A DNA stretch of 27,453 nt from Nitrospirota bacterium (GCA_016207865.1 JACQZD010000056.1:20351-47803), one strand, 5' to 3'; counted from the first letter of the stretch, positions 15,856 to 24,211 are shown. Notes: a model not told the origin generated them from the sequence alone. Numbers and translations are program-made.

Positions 15856-17088
15856 TTAAATTATATTTAATATCTTTCCTGCCTGCTCAAATTCCTTGAG
15901 CACTTTCTCAAGCTGTTCATCAGTATGTGTCGCCATATAGCTGGTCCGTATCAGCGCCTTGCCGCTCGGCACGGCGGGGCTTACTGCGACATTTACAAAA
16001 ACGCCCCTGTCATGCAGAATCCTCGCCATTGTAAATGCTTTCATGTCGTCGCCGACAATGACCGGTATGATGGGAGTCTCGCTTGTTCCGGTATCAAAAC
16101 CGAGCGCCCTGAAGCCTTTCAGCATCTTGTTTGTGTTATGCCACAGTCGTTCCCTGTGTACGGGCTCTGCCTGAATTATGTCTATTGCGGCGCTTACCGA
16201 AGCCACGGATGCAGGCGGAGGGCTTGCGCTGAAAATAAAGGCCCTTGCACTGTGTTTGATGTAGTGAATAATCTCTTTTGAGCCGGCAATGAATCCGCCG
16301 ATGGATGCGAGTGATTTTGAATACGTGCCCATGATTAAATCCACCTCATCTTCTATGCCGAAATGCTCTGCGGTCCCGCGTCCTGTCCTGCCTAAAACAC
16401 CGATGCCGTGCGCGTCGTCAACCATAACCCGTGCGCCGTATTGTTTTGCAAGTCTGACGACATCCGGCAGATTTACTATGTCGCCCTCCATGCTGAATAC
16501 CCCGTCAACAATTATCAGCTTTGCCTTATCATTGTATTGCTGGAGGAGTCTTTCAAGGTCCTCCATATCATTATGCCTGTATTTTTTTATCTCTCCGAAT
16601 GAGAGCCTGCAGCCGTCAATTATGCTGGCATGGTCCATTTTATCTATCAGCACTATATCGTCTTTGCCGACGAGGGAGGCGATTACGCCGAGATTGGTCT
16701 GAAATCCGGTTGAAAAAATCAGGGAGGTCTCTTTGCGCATAAACAGTGCAAGTTTCTTTTCAAGCGCTACGTGTATGTCAAGAGTTCCGCTTAAAAACCT
16801 GGACCCCGCACAGCCGCTTCCGTATTTTCTTACGGCGTCTATTGCCGCTTCTTTTACCCTTGGATGATTTGTAAGCCCGAGGTAATTGTTTGAGCCGATC
16901 ATTATCATCTTTCTGCCGTCAACAACTACCTCCGGGTCCTGAGCGCTTTCCAGCACACGGAAATAAGGATAAACCCCCGCGTCCATAATCTCTTTTGCAG
17001 TGGTAAACTTATGGCATTTTTCAAAAATGTCGGTTTCCTTGTGGTTGTTTAAAGCCACCTGTGAATTTTGTACCAGTCTGCCGTCCAT
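15856..17088 (-). CDS. spt: alpha-oxoamine synthase, probable serine palmitoyltransferase
   Basis: 410 residues, PLP-dependent alpha-oxoamine synthase fold. Marks: SNNYLGLTNHPRVKEAA (residues ~67-83), GSGCAGSRFLSGTLDIHVALE, the DDAHGIGVLG motif stacking on PLP, and the Schiff-base lysine in GTYSKSLASIGG. Family members condense an acyl-CoA or acyl-ACP with an amino acid: serine palmitoyltransferase, KBL (glycine) or BioF (alanine). Neighbouring epimerase-type reductase and GNAT acyltransferase genes favour serine palmitoyltransferase making 3-ketosphinganine, the first step of sphingolipid synthesis. The start at 17088 has an AAGGG ribosome site 6 nt upstream and overlaps the 3' end of the epimerase gene by 40 bp, so translation is probably coupled. 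KBL is the main alternative; threonine dehydrogenase, its usual partner, is also a short-chain dehydrogenase. Confidence 0.72.
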   Translation of the reverse strand: MDGRLVQNSQVALNNHKETDIFEKCHKFTTAKEIMDAGVYPYFRVLESAQDPEVVVDGRKMIMIGSNNYLGLTNHPRVKEAAIDAVRKYGSGCAGSRFLSGTLDIHVALEKKLALFMRKETSLIFSTGFQTNLGVIASLVGKDDIVLIDKMDHASIIDGCRLSFGEIKKYRHNDMEDLERLLQQYNDKAKLIIVDGVFSMEGDIVNLPDVVRLAKQYGARVMVDDAHGIGVLGRTGRGTAEHFGIEDEVDLIMGTYSKSLASIGGFIAGSKEIIHYIKHSARAFIFSASPPPASVASVSAAIDIIQAEPVHRERLWHNTNKMLKGFRALGFDTGTSETPIIPVIVGDDMKAFTMARILHDRGVFVNVAVSPAVPSGKALIRTSYMATHTDEQLEKVLKEFEQAGKILNII

Positions 17089-18023
17089 TTTATCCCTTCT
17101 TTAATTCCGACTTTCGGCGTAAAGCCGAGTTTGTTCTTGGCATTTGAAATATCGCACCGCCAGTCTGTGTGCATAAGTTCCTTGATTTTATCCCTGTTAA
17201 TCATTGTAGCCTTATTTGTGATTTTACTCAAGCCGTCTCCGATAGCTCCGATAACAGGCAGGAATGTCTTCGGCAGCCTTAATTTTATCACCCTTGTCTT
17301 CTGCAGCGCTGATGCTATTTCATCTATAATTTCCACATTAGAATAGTTCATGCCGTCTGAAATGCAGAAGGTTTCACCGATTGCCTCCTCTTTTTCTGCT
17401 GTAAGTATAAGGGCCCTTACCAGGTCTTCTACGTAGACTAATGAGATTCGGGTTTTTCCCCAGAAAGGCAAAAGTCCGGTATTCACAAGTTTAAACAATA
17501 AAAACATTTCACTGTCCCTGGGCCCGTAAACAGCAGTGGGCCTCAATACTGAAACCGGAATTGTATCCTTGTATTTGAGCACGGCCGCCTCTCCGAGCAG
17601 TTTGCTTTTACCATAATCCGATACAGGGCGGGGATTGCGGTCTTCGCTGACAGGGCTGCCGTTAAGATTAGGGCCGAAAGCGGAAAGACTGCTCACATAT
17701 ACAAAGCGTTTAATGCCGGGGTTGTTTCTGACAACAGCGTCTATGATATTTTCAGTGGCTGTTGTATTTACAGTGTAGAAATCCTTTTTGCAATTAGACT
17801 TGGTCAGTCCTGACAGATGGAATACATATTCAAAATCCCGCAGATTATTCAAAGACTCTCTGTCGGAGCAGTCTCCGTGGATGCGCTGCACATTGAGACC
17901 TTCAAGCCACTTGCGTGCGGAGACACTCCTTACGAGGCAGGATACCTCACAGCCGCTGCTTAAAAGACTTTCTGCAAGGTGGCTGCCTATAAAGCCGGAT
18001 GCTCCTGTGATAAGGACTTTCAT
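17049..18023 (-). CDS. NAD(P)-dependent epimerase/reductase, candidate 3-oxo-ceramide reductase
   Basis: 324 residues, extended short-chain dehydrogenase. Rossmann motif GASGFIGSHL (residues ~7-16), VSSLSAFGP with the catalytic Ser, and YGKSK with Tyr and Lys. Later motifs are LRPTAVYGPRD and YVEDLVRA. It resembles NAD-dependent epimerases acting on nucleotide sugars or lipids. Being first in an operon with Spt-like and GNAT-like genes, it matches CerR, the bacterial ceramide reductase (reported in Caulobacter), by context. A strong promoter lies 80-108 bp upstream. The predicted start is the first ATG and has only a weak ribosome site. Confidence 0.75.
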   Translation of the reverse strand: MKVLITGASGFIGSHLAESLLSSGCEVSCLVRSVSARKWLEGLNVQRIHGDCSDRESLNNLRDFEYVFHLSGLTKSNCKKDFYTVNTTATENIIDAVVRNNPGIKRFVYVSSLSAFGPNLNGSPVSEDRNPRPVSDYGKSKLLGEAAVLKYKDTIPVSVLRPTAVYGPRDSEMFLLFKLVNTGLLPFWGKTRISLVYVEDLVRALILTAEKEEAIGETFCISDGMNYSNVEIIDEIASALQKTRVIKLRLPKTFLPVIGAIGDGLSKITNKATMINRDKIKELMHTDWRCDISNAKNKLGFTPKVGIKEGIKWTADWYKIHRWL

Positions 18024-18102
18024 GCAATAGTTAAACGGCGTTAAAATAGGATTAAGCTTGCCGCTGAACCTGTATTAACCCGCCTGCCGTTTTTATTGAT
18101 TT

Positions 18103-18131
18103 AGAATAAACAGACATCCGCTTAATGTCAA
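18103..18131 (-). promoter_or_regulatory. sigma-70 promoter of the ceramide-type operon
   Basis: On the minus strand TTGACA (18131-18126), 17-bp spacer, TATTCT (18108-18103). The -35 is a perfect consensus and the -10 matches four of six. The start point near 18096 gives a ~73-nt leader. Confidence 0.55.
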
Positions 18132-18207
18132 GCTTTGGGTAACCCGGCGGATTAAGATATTTTTATAGAGGTATAATACAGAACAAACAGGTCTGACGCG
18201 GCTTTTT

Positions 18208-18354
18208 TTATTTAATCCTTCTAATATAGCCTGACATCATCTTTATCTGAGCCAGCGCCTTTTGCTCCCGCAGTCTCTTCTCTTTAAAAGAAGCAATTAG
18301 TTTGCAGCAGATATTTTTAAGATTCCCTAACTTTTCTTCAAACTTCATATCCAT
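18208..18354 (-). CDS. small basic protein of unknown function (48 residues)
   Basis: MDMKFEEKLGNLKNICCKLI... to ...MMSGYIRRIK, stop TAA at 18208-18210. An ideal ribosome site GGAGGTGAT ends 4 nt before this ATG (GGAGG 8 nt upstream); another in-frame ATG two codons earlier (18360) is too close to it. The protein is short, highly basic and probably all-helical, with two adjacent cysteines. I do not recognise a family. A 7-bp hairpin and a CCTCC that can pair with the GGAGG lie just upstream (18363-18411), suggesting control of translation. It stands alone in a ~770-bp gap between divergent genes, so it may be real or a chance ORF; the ribosome site is the main support. Confidence 0.4.
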   Translation of the reverse strand: MDMKFEEKLGNLKNICCKLIASFKEKRLREQKALAQIKMMSGYIRRIK

Positions 18355-18362
18355 TGACATCA

Positions 18363-18411
18363 CCTCCGAATACATCGGCAGTAAAGTTAATTGTATTTTA
18401 CTGTCTGGAGG
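18363..18411 (-). promoter_or_regulatory. leader hairpin that can sequester the ribosome site of the small gene
   Basis: CAGTAAA (18379-18385) and TTTACTG (18397-18403) form a perfect 7-bp stem. Outside it CCTCC (18363-18367) faces GGAGG (18407-18411). On the minus strand the 3' GGAGG is the ribosome site of the 48-codon ORF. Confidence 0.4.
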
Positions 18412-18452
18412 ATTTTAATATAAGTGATTGCAGTCACACCATGAAAATAGTG

Positions 18453-18647
18453 AAAATAGGGACAGCGCCTATTTATTGTCCTGCGTAAACCTTGGGGTGT
18501 AATTGCACATTGTGGGCAAAAAAAGTCATGTATAGGTAATACATGATGTGAATAATTAACTTCTACAGCGTGTGTTATTCTCAGTATGGATTTAAGAATA
18601 GCCAACTTGACTCTATATGTCAAAAAAATAGGCGCTGTCCCTATTTT
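18453..18647. mobile_element. REPIN-like element with 22-bp inverted ends
   Basis: 18453-18474 and 18626-18647 are perfect 22-bp inverted repeats, 151 bp apart. Each end is itself a hairpin (AAATAGG and CCTATTT around the loop GACAGCG or its complement). Two inverted REP hairpins flanking a short spacer is the layout of a REPIN, a non-autonomous element moved by RAYT transposases. The spacer holds a further inverted repeat, TCATGTAT and ATACATGA, around 18518-18538. No gene is seen inside. Confidence 0.65.
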
Positions 18648-18686
18648 GTGTCCCTATTTTGTATTTCTATTTTGTGTCCCTATTTT
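18648..18686. repeat. 13-bp tandem repeats
   Basis: GTGTCCCTATTTT at 18648-18660 and 18674-18686, with a variant (GTATTTCTATTTT) at 18661-18673. They extend the right end of the REPIN-like element, whose last ten bases are tccctatttt. Confidence 0.7.
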
Positions 18687-18741
18687 GTCCACTTTTGAAA
18701 TAGTAAAATTAAAGACCAGATTTCATAAACTCTATGTCTGG

Positions 18742-18761
18742 ATTCCTGCTTCCGCAGGAAT
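18742..18761. repeat. REP-like hairpin upstream of uvrB
   Basis: ATTCCTGC (18742-18749), loop TTCC, GCAGGAAT (18754-18761), then GACGG. In frame it reads WIPASAGMT, the tell-tale peptide of a widespread bacterial REP-like repeat. Confidence 0.65.
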
Positions 18762-18857
18762 GACGGATTTATAGGTATTTTAAGGTTAATGAGGACTTTT
18801 TATGAAGGAGCTGGTTTTTGGATAAGAGCGGTTGCTTTAAGTATAATATCAAATAAG

Positions 18858-20870
18858 ATGTCTGCTCCAAGATTAAAGACCGGCTGCAAGTTTAAGCTTG
18901 TTTCAGGCTTTAAGCCTAAGGGCGACCAGCCGAAGGCTATAGATGCGCTTACAGAGGGCCTTCAAAAGGGGCAGAAGCATCAGGTACTGCTCGGCGTGAC
19001 AGGCTCAGGCAAGACATTTACCATTGCTAATGTGATTGCAAATATCAACAAGCCCGCGCTTGTCATTGCCCACAATAAGACGCTTGCCGCACAGCTTTAC
19101 GGGGAATTCAAGGCATTTTTTCCTGAGAACGTGGTGGAATATTTTGTGAGCTACTACGATTACTATCAGCCCGAGGCATATATACCTTCAACCGATACCT
19201 TCATTGACAAAGACGCAATGATTAATGACGACATAGACCGCATGCGGCACGCGGCAACGAGGGCCGTGCTTGAGAGGGCTGATACCATTGTTGTTGCCTC
19301 TGTCTCCTGCATTTACGGCATCGGCTCGCCTCAGGATTACCTGGATATGCATCTTTTTCTGGAGGAGGGCCTGCGCACGGAGAGGGATGCGGTTTTAAGA
19401 AAACTCGTTGATATGCTCTATGAACGCAGCGAAGACTTTAAGAGGGGGTCTTTCAGGGTCAGGGGCGACATAGTTGAGGTGTTCCCGTCTTTTTCAGGCG
19501 AGAATGCGGTAAGGATTGAATTCTTCGGCGATAATATTGACCGGGTATCTGAATTTGATTCTCTGACCGGCAAGGTCCTGCGGCGCATTGAAAAGATTGG
19601 ATTATATCCCAACAGCCACTGGATTACGCCGAAGCCGAGGATTGAAAAGGCGTTTGCCGCGATAAACAAAGAGATGAATGAGAGGCTTGATTTTTTTCAC
19701 AGCCAGCGCAGAGAGGTTGAGGCGCAGAGGATAGAGCAGAGTACGAGGTTTGACATGGAAATGCTCAAAGAGTTCGGATACTGCCACGGGATAGAAAATT
19801 ATTCAAGGCACTTAAGCGGAAGGCTTCCGGGCGAGCCTCCGTTTTGCCTGATGGATTATTTTCCTGAAGATTTTCTTGTGGTGATAGATGAGTCGCATGC
19901 AACGGTTCCGCAGATAGGAGGCATGTATCAGGGCGACAGGGCCAGAAAGCAGACCCTTATAGATTTCGGATTCAGGCTCCCATCGGCGCTTGACAACCGC
20001 CCCCTGAAATTTGATGAATTTGAACGCAGGGTAAGCAAGGCAGTCTATGTGTCTGCAACGCCTGCCGTGTACGAGATTGAAAAATCAGGCCGCAGGGTGA
20101 TTGAGCAGATAGTCAGGCCGACGGGATTGACAGACCCTGAGATAGAACTTAAGCCGGTAAAAGGTCAGGTTGACGACCTGCTCGGTGAAATCAAAGAGCG
20201 GACTAAATGCGGGGAAAGGGTTCTGGTGACCACGCTGACAAAAAAGATGGCTGAAGACCTCACAGAGCATTATCATGAATTGGGGATAAAGGCGCGCTAT
20301 CTTCATTCTGACATTGATACGATTGAGAGGGTTGAGATTCTAAGAGACCTGAGGCTCGGCAGGTTTGACGTGCTTGTCGGAGTAAATCTTTTAAGAGAGG
20401 GGCTGGACCTTCCGGAGGTCTCGCTTGTTGCCATACTTGATGCGGATAAGGAAGGCTTTCTGCGTTCGGCCCGGTCGCTTATCCAGACCATAGGCAGGGC
20501 CGCAAGAAATGTAAACGGGAAGGTTATATTTTATGCTGATACGATTACCGGTTCCATGAGGACCGCCATGGATGAGACAAACAGGCGGCGCAGGGTTCAG
20601 GAGGAATATAATAAAAAACATAAAATAACCCCTAAATCAATTAAAAAGGAAATAACCAATATCCTGGGTTCAATCTATGAGGCGGATTACTGGACCGTGT
20701 CTGCGGTTGCAGAGGAAAAGGTTGAGTACGGGGATGAATCAGTAGTTAAAAAACTTGAAGAGGACATGAAGCAGGCGGCAAAAAATCTGGAATTTGAAAA
20801 GGCTGCCGAGATAAGGGATAAAATAAAGGCTATTAAAAATAAACAAATTGAATTGGGGGTGAAGGTATAA
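18858..20870 (+). CDS. uvrB: excinuclease ABC subunit B
   Basis: The start at 18858 (MSAPRLKTGCKFKLVSGFKPKGDQP) gives 670 residues, the usual UvrB length, and matches the family N-terminus. An in-frame ATG at 18789 would add 23 residues of no homology. UvrB is the DNA-damage-verifying helicase of nucleotide excision repair. Motifs: Walker A GVTGSGKT, the damage-probing beta-hairpin YYDYYQPEAYIPSTDTFIDKD, VVIDESHATVPQ, YVSATPA, GVNLLREGLDLPEV, QTIGRAARN, and the C-terminal UVR motif binding UvrC (LEFEKAAEIRDKIKAI). The stop overlaps the start of fdhD by one base, so the two are co-translated. Confidence 0.97.
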   Translation: MSAPRLKTGCKFKLVSGFKPKGDQPKAIDALTEGLQKGQKHQVLLGVTGSGKTFTIANVIANINKPALVIAHNKTLAAQLYGEFKAFFPENVVEYFVSYYDYYQPEAYIPSTDTFIDKDAMINDDIDRMRHAATRAVLERADTIVVASVSCIYGIGSPQDYLDMHLFLEEGLRTERDAVLRKLVDMLYERSEDFKRGSFRVRGDIVEVFPSFSGENAVRIEFFGDNIDRVSEFDSLTGKVLRRIEKIGLYPNSHWITPKPRIEKAFAAINKEMNERLDFFHSQRREVEAQRIEQSTRFDMEMLKEFGYCHGIENYSRHLSGRLPGEPPFCLMDYFPEDFLVVIDESHATVPQIGGMYQGDRARKQTLIDFGFRLPSALDNRPLKFDEFERRVSKAVYVSATPAVYEIEKSGRRVIEQIVRPTGLTDPEIELKPVKGQVDDLLGEIKERTKCGERVLVTTLTKKMAEDLTEHYHELGIKARYLHSDIDTIERVEILRDLRLGRFDVLVGVNLLREGLDLPEVSLVAILDADKEGFLRSARSLIQTIGRAARNVNGKVIFYADTITGSMRTAMDETNRRRRVQEEYNKKHKITPKSIKKEITNILGSIYEADYWTVSAVAEEKVEYGDESVVKKLEEDMKQAAKNLEFEKAAEIRDKIKAIKNKQIELGVKV

Positions 20871-21643
20871 TGAATCCTTTTGCAAAACTAAACATCATTG
20901 AATACCGCGAAGGGGCTTTTTCGGAAAAGGCGGACCGTGTTGCGTCTGAAAAGAAGCTGAGGATATTTTCAGACGGCAAAGAAATCCTGAGCCTGCTTTG
21001 CACCCCTACAATGGTCAAGGAGCTGATTGTGGGTTTTGCTTTGTCAGAGGGACTGCTTAAAAACGGCACACAGCGGAACTGGTGCTCTGAGAGGATAGAG
21101 ATATTCTGGAAAGATGATGAAATAGAGGTCCATCTGCCGATTGAGGCGCCTAATGCAATAGCAACCATTACTTCAGGGTGCGCCAAGGGGATAATCTTTA
21201 TTTCTGATGAAAAACTGCCCCTGATTCAATCCGGAATAAAGGTCAGTGCAGATGCAATCATCGGGCTTTATAAAGAATTCCAGAAGAAGTCAGAGCTTTT
21301 TAATGCAACCGGCGGCGTCCACAGCGCTGCGCTTTGCAGTGAAAAGGAGATAATCATATTTACAGAGGACATAGGAAGACATAATGCCGTTGACAAGATA
21401 ATCGGCTACGCCTTTTTAGAAAACATTTCAATGCAGGACAAAATCCTGCTTTTAAGCGGCAGGCTCTCCTCTGAAATTGTCCTTAAAGCCATTAAGGCGC
21501 AGGTGCCGGTGCTTGTCAGCCGCGCCGCCCCGACTGACAGGGCCGTGGACACAGCAAAGGAATTTCAGATTACGATGATAGGATTCTTAAGGGGGCAGAG
21601 GCTTAATATCTACAGCAGTCCTGAAAGGATAACTGAGAAATAA
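20870..21643 (+). CDS. fdhD: formate dehydrogenase accessory sulfurtransferase FdhD
   Basis: 257 residues, a normal FdhD length. FdhD passes sulfur from cysteine desulfurase to the molybdenum or tungsten cofactor of formate dehydrogenase. Marks: TPTMVKELIVGFALSEGLL (residues ~44-62), the sulfur-carrying region TSGCAKG with one cysteine (many homologues have a CxxC), NATGGVHSAALC, FTEDIGRHNAVDKIIG, LLSGRLSSEIVLKA and VSRAAPTDRAVDTA. The ATG overlaps the uvrB stop (TAATG) and has GGGGGTGAAGG upstream. No formate dehydrogenase gene is in the window. Confidence 0.95.
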   Translation: MNPFAKLNIIEYREGAFSEKADRVASEKKLRIFSDGKEILSLLCTPTMVKELIVGFALSEGLLKNGTQRNWCSERIEIFWKDDEIEVHLPIEAPNAIATITSGCAKGIIFISDEKLPLIQSGIKVSADAIIGLYKEFQKKSELFNATGGVHSAALCSEKEIIIFTEDIGRHNAVDKIIGYAFLENISMQDKILLLSGRLSSEIVLKAIKAQVPVLVSRAAPTDRAVDTAKEFQITMIGFLRGQRLNIYSSPERITEK

Positions 21644-21754
21644 GAAGTGAGAACCGGGAAGTGAGAAACGAATAATTGCGTAACAAAATACAAGGTGAAC
21701 AACAAAGGCACATATCCCCTCAAAGCTTTAAGAATGCAACAATGATTATTACAA

Positions 21755-21813
21755 GTCATGCTGCAAAAGTTTTAAGTATTTGCTTCTGAACTATTTTTTA
21801 ATGGCAGCATGAC
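21755..21813. terminator. inverted repeat between convergent fdhD and pilC
   Basis: GTCATGCTGC (21755-21764) and GCAGCATGAC (21804-21813) are perfect 10-bp inverted repeats with a 39-nt AT-rich loop. Placed between convergent genes it may end transcription from both sides. The long loop and lack of a T-run after the stem make this uncertain, and a small mobile repeat is the alternative. Confidence 0.35.
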
Positions 21814-21897
21814 AGAGAGGTGTTGCCTTGAAGTTTTTCAGGCATACGCGCCTTTGTTTCAGCCTGAATTATTTTACCCATCACTCATTACGCATTA

Positions 21898-23106
21898 CTA
21901 TTTCACCAGCGTTATCAGTTTGAATATCGGCAGATACATGGCAACAACTATGAATCCGACGGTAGTGCCCAGGAAGACTATAAGCATAGGCTCCAGCAGC
22001 GAAGTCAGGCTTGCAACTGCAGTGTCAACTTCTTCGTCATAAAATTCTGCAATCTTACTGAGCATGGTTTCAACCGCGCCTGTTGACTCCCCGACGGCAA
22101 TCATCTGTGTTACCATCGGCGGGAATATCTTTAACTTAGACAGGGGTTCAGCAAGGGTTTTTCCCTCTGAAACAGCCTGCTTTACTTCAAGAACTGACTT
22201 TTCAAGGACCACATTGCCAGCCGTCCTTGCGGTTATATCAAGTCCTTCAAGTATAGGCACGCCGCTTGCCACAAGGGTTCCGAGGGTGCTTGTGAATTTT
22301 GCAATCGCAACCTTCTGAAGGAGCACGCCGATTATAGGGACTTTGAGCATTAACGTATCAATGGTTTTTTTGCCTGTTGGAGTCCGCCGGAATTGTACTA
22401 TAAAAACTGAAAAAGCGATAATGCTCGCCAGCATTATCGCGCCGCCTATGCCGCCGAGAAAATGACTTATGCCGATTACTATCCTTGTCGGGAGCGGCAG
22501 TATCCCCCCCATCTGTGTAAACATCTTTGCAAAGGTAGGTACGACAAATACCATTATGACGGCTACGACGCCGACTGCCGCAATAATAACAAAAGAAGGA
22601 TACATCATGGCGCCTTTGACCCTTTTTTTGAGTTTCATGCTCTTTTCAATATATAAGGCGAGCTTGCCTAAGATGGTGTCAAGGATGCCGCCTGTTTCAC
22701 CGGCTGCTATCATGTTCGCATAAAGTTCAGAAAATATCCTCGGATGTTTTCTCAGGGCGTCGGCGTATGTAGCTCCACCTTCCACATCAGCTTTTACTTC
22801 GCCGAGCGTCTTTGCAAGGGTCTTGTTTTCAGTCTGTTTTGAAAGAATATCCAGCGCCTGAACAAGGGGAAGTCCTGCATCAATCATTGTAGCGAACTGC
22901 CGTGTAAAGACAACGATATCTTTGTCCGTTACCTTCCCGCCTGCCGATAACTTAAACAATGCCTTTGGTTTCGGACTGATATCAATCGGCACGATGCTCT
23001 GCCTTCTTAAATAGGCAATGACTTCCTCTTTGTTGTTTGCCGTAAATTCGCCCTTTTGGGCTGCACCCTTTGCTGTTCTTCCTGTCCATCGGAATACTGT
23101 CGGCAT
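21898..23106 (-). CDS. pilC: type IV pilus inner-membrane platform protein PilC
   Basis: 402 residues, the normal length. The N-terminus FRWTGRTAKGAAQKGEFTANNKEEVIAYLRRQSIVP is typical, followed by two T2SS-F domains (residues ~65-190 and ~270-395) with membrane segments near 170-190, 210-240 and 370-395. Conserved marks are FTRQFATMIDAGLPLVQALDIL, YANMIAAGETGGILD, FTSTLGTLVASGVPILEGL and MIAVGESTGAVETML. It anchors the PilB and PilT motors at the base of the pilus. The start has a GGAGATAATA ribosome site. It follows the pilT remnant by 2 bp within the pilB-pilT-pilC operon. Confidence 0.95.
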   Translation of the reverse strand: MPTVFRWTGRTAKGAAQKGEFTANNKEEVIAYLRRQSIVPIDISPKPKALFKLSAGGKVTDKDIVVFTRQFATMIDAGLPLVQALDILSKQTENKTLAKTLGEVKADVEGGATYADALRKHPRIFSELYANMIAAGETGGILDTILGKLALYIEKSMKLKKRVKGAMMYPSFVIIAAVGVVAVIMVFVVPTFAKMFTQMGGILPLPTRIVIGISHFLGGIGGAIMLASIIAFSVFIVQFRRTPTGKKTIDTLMLKVPIIGVLLQKVAIAKFTSTLGTLVASGVPILEGLDITARTAGNVVLEKSVLEVKQAVSEGKTLAEPLSKLKIFPPMVTQMIAVGESTGAVETMLSKIAEFYDEEVDTAVASLTSLLEPMLIVFLGTTVGFIVVAMYLPIFKLITLVK

Positions 23107-23108
23107 TA

Positions 23109-23429
23109 TTATCTCCTTTTCTCCGTGGCGGCTGAGCGTTGTATCATGGTAAGCAGCTCGTCCGGTACAGGCGACTTGCTTAACGCATCATCATAGGTAA
23201 TGGCTCCATTGTTGTACAATTCAAACAGGGACTGGTTCATAGTCTGCATTCCGAACTTTGTCTGTCCGGTCTGCATCATTGCATATATCTGATGAATTTT
23301 ATCCTCCCTTATGAGATTTCTTATTGCAGGGTTGGGAATCATTACTTCTACGGCCAGCACCCTGCCGCCGGCTTTTTTAGGGAGGAGCTGTTGGGATATA
23401 ATGGCCTCAAGCACAAACGATAACTGCAC
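23109..23429 (-). pseudogene. pilT: PilT, C-terminal part (frame-broken)
   Basis: 106 codons from a GTG at 23429. Its sequence (VQLSFVLEAIISQQLLPKKAGGR...) continues PilT exactly where the upstream fragment stops. It carries the AIRNLIRE motif (NPAIRNLIREDKIHQ), which is known to be needed for pilus retraction. The break is a 2-bp excess, CACACC where CACC gives PPHQQEQVRVQLS, in the plus-strand tgtg at 23449-23452. With the repair, PilT is 360 residues, the usual size. Confidence 0.88.
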
Positions 23430-23431
23430 CC

Positions 23432-24193
23432 TTACCTGCTCCTGCTGGTGTGCGGCGGAAAGACGTCTATGATACGGTTTATCGTCTGAACGGCGCTGTT
23501 GGTATGAAGTGTTGCAAAAGTAAGGTGTCCTGTTTCTGAAACCGTCAACGCCGCCATAATTGTCTCAAGATCCCTCATCTCGCCAATCAGGACTACATCA
23601 GGGTCCTGCCTCAAGATATATTTAAGCGCGGATTTAAAGGATTCGGTATCAGAAGTGACTTCTCTCTGGTTTATAAGGCATTTTTTGTGCGAATGCAGAT
23701 ATTCTATCGGGTCTTCTATTGTGATGATGTGTTCGCTGCGCTCATTGTTGATTTTGTCAATTATGGCTGCAAGGGTGGTTGATTTGCCGCAGCCGGTGGG
23801 CCCGGTTACTAAAATAAGCCCCCGCGGTTTTCTGGCAAGTTCTATAATTGTATCGGGAAGGCCTAATTCCCTGAGAGGTTTAATATTAAAAGGGATGGTT
23901 CTGAAGGCCCCTGCAACCGCTCCTCTCTGCATAAACATATTCGCCCTGAATCTGCTCAGGCCCTTAATGCCGAAAGACAGGTCCAGTTCATTGGTTTCCT
24001 CAAATTTGTGTTTCTGGGAATCCATAAGAATGCTGTAACAAAGCGCCTTTGTATCTGCCGGCATAAGCGGAGGCCCATCAAGCGACACAAGTTTTCCGTC
24101 AATGCGTATCCTCGGAGGCGAGCCTGTGCTTATATGAAGGTCCGAGGCATTTTTTTCAATCATAATTTTTAATAAGTCATATAATGTCGCCAC
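23432..24193 (-). pseudogene. pilT: PilT pilus-retraction ATPase, N-terminal part (frame-broken)
   Basis: 253 codons from a GTG start with an AAAGGAG ribosome site. Visible: N-terminal PAS-like region (ASDLHISTGSPPRIRIDGKLV), Walker A GPTGCGKSTT (~residue 130), Asp box ITIEDPIEYLH, Walker B ILRQDPDVVLIGEMRD and His box GHLTFATLHTN. The normal NRIIDVFPPHQQEQ reads NRIIDVFPPHTSRSR-stop because of a 2-bp CA duplication. As drawn it lacks the C-terminal AIRNLIRE region. It follows pilB by 18 bp. A sequencing or assembly slip is plausible because pilB and pilC are intact. Confidence 0.9.
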
Positions 24194-24211
24194 AATTCAC
24201 TCCTTTAAAAT

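Noticed and set aside
18423..18438. CRP/FNR-like palindrome AGTGA-N6-TCACA
   Set aside because: Nine of ten consensus bases, but it would sit over the core promoter of the small gene, no clear -10/-35 pair fits it, and one chance match per window is expected.
18789..18857. Extended N-terminus of UvrB from ATG 18789
   Set aside because: The 23 extra residues resemble no UvrB; family length and start motif favour 18858.
23432..23434. Programmed frameshift in pilT
   Set aside because: The family is read in one frame elsewhere; the extra CA lies in no known slippery motif.
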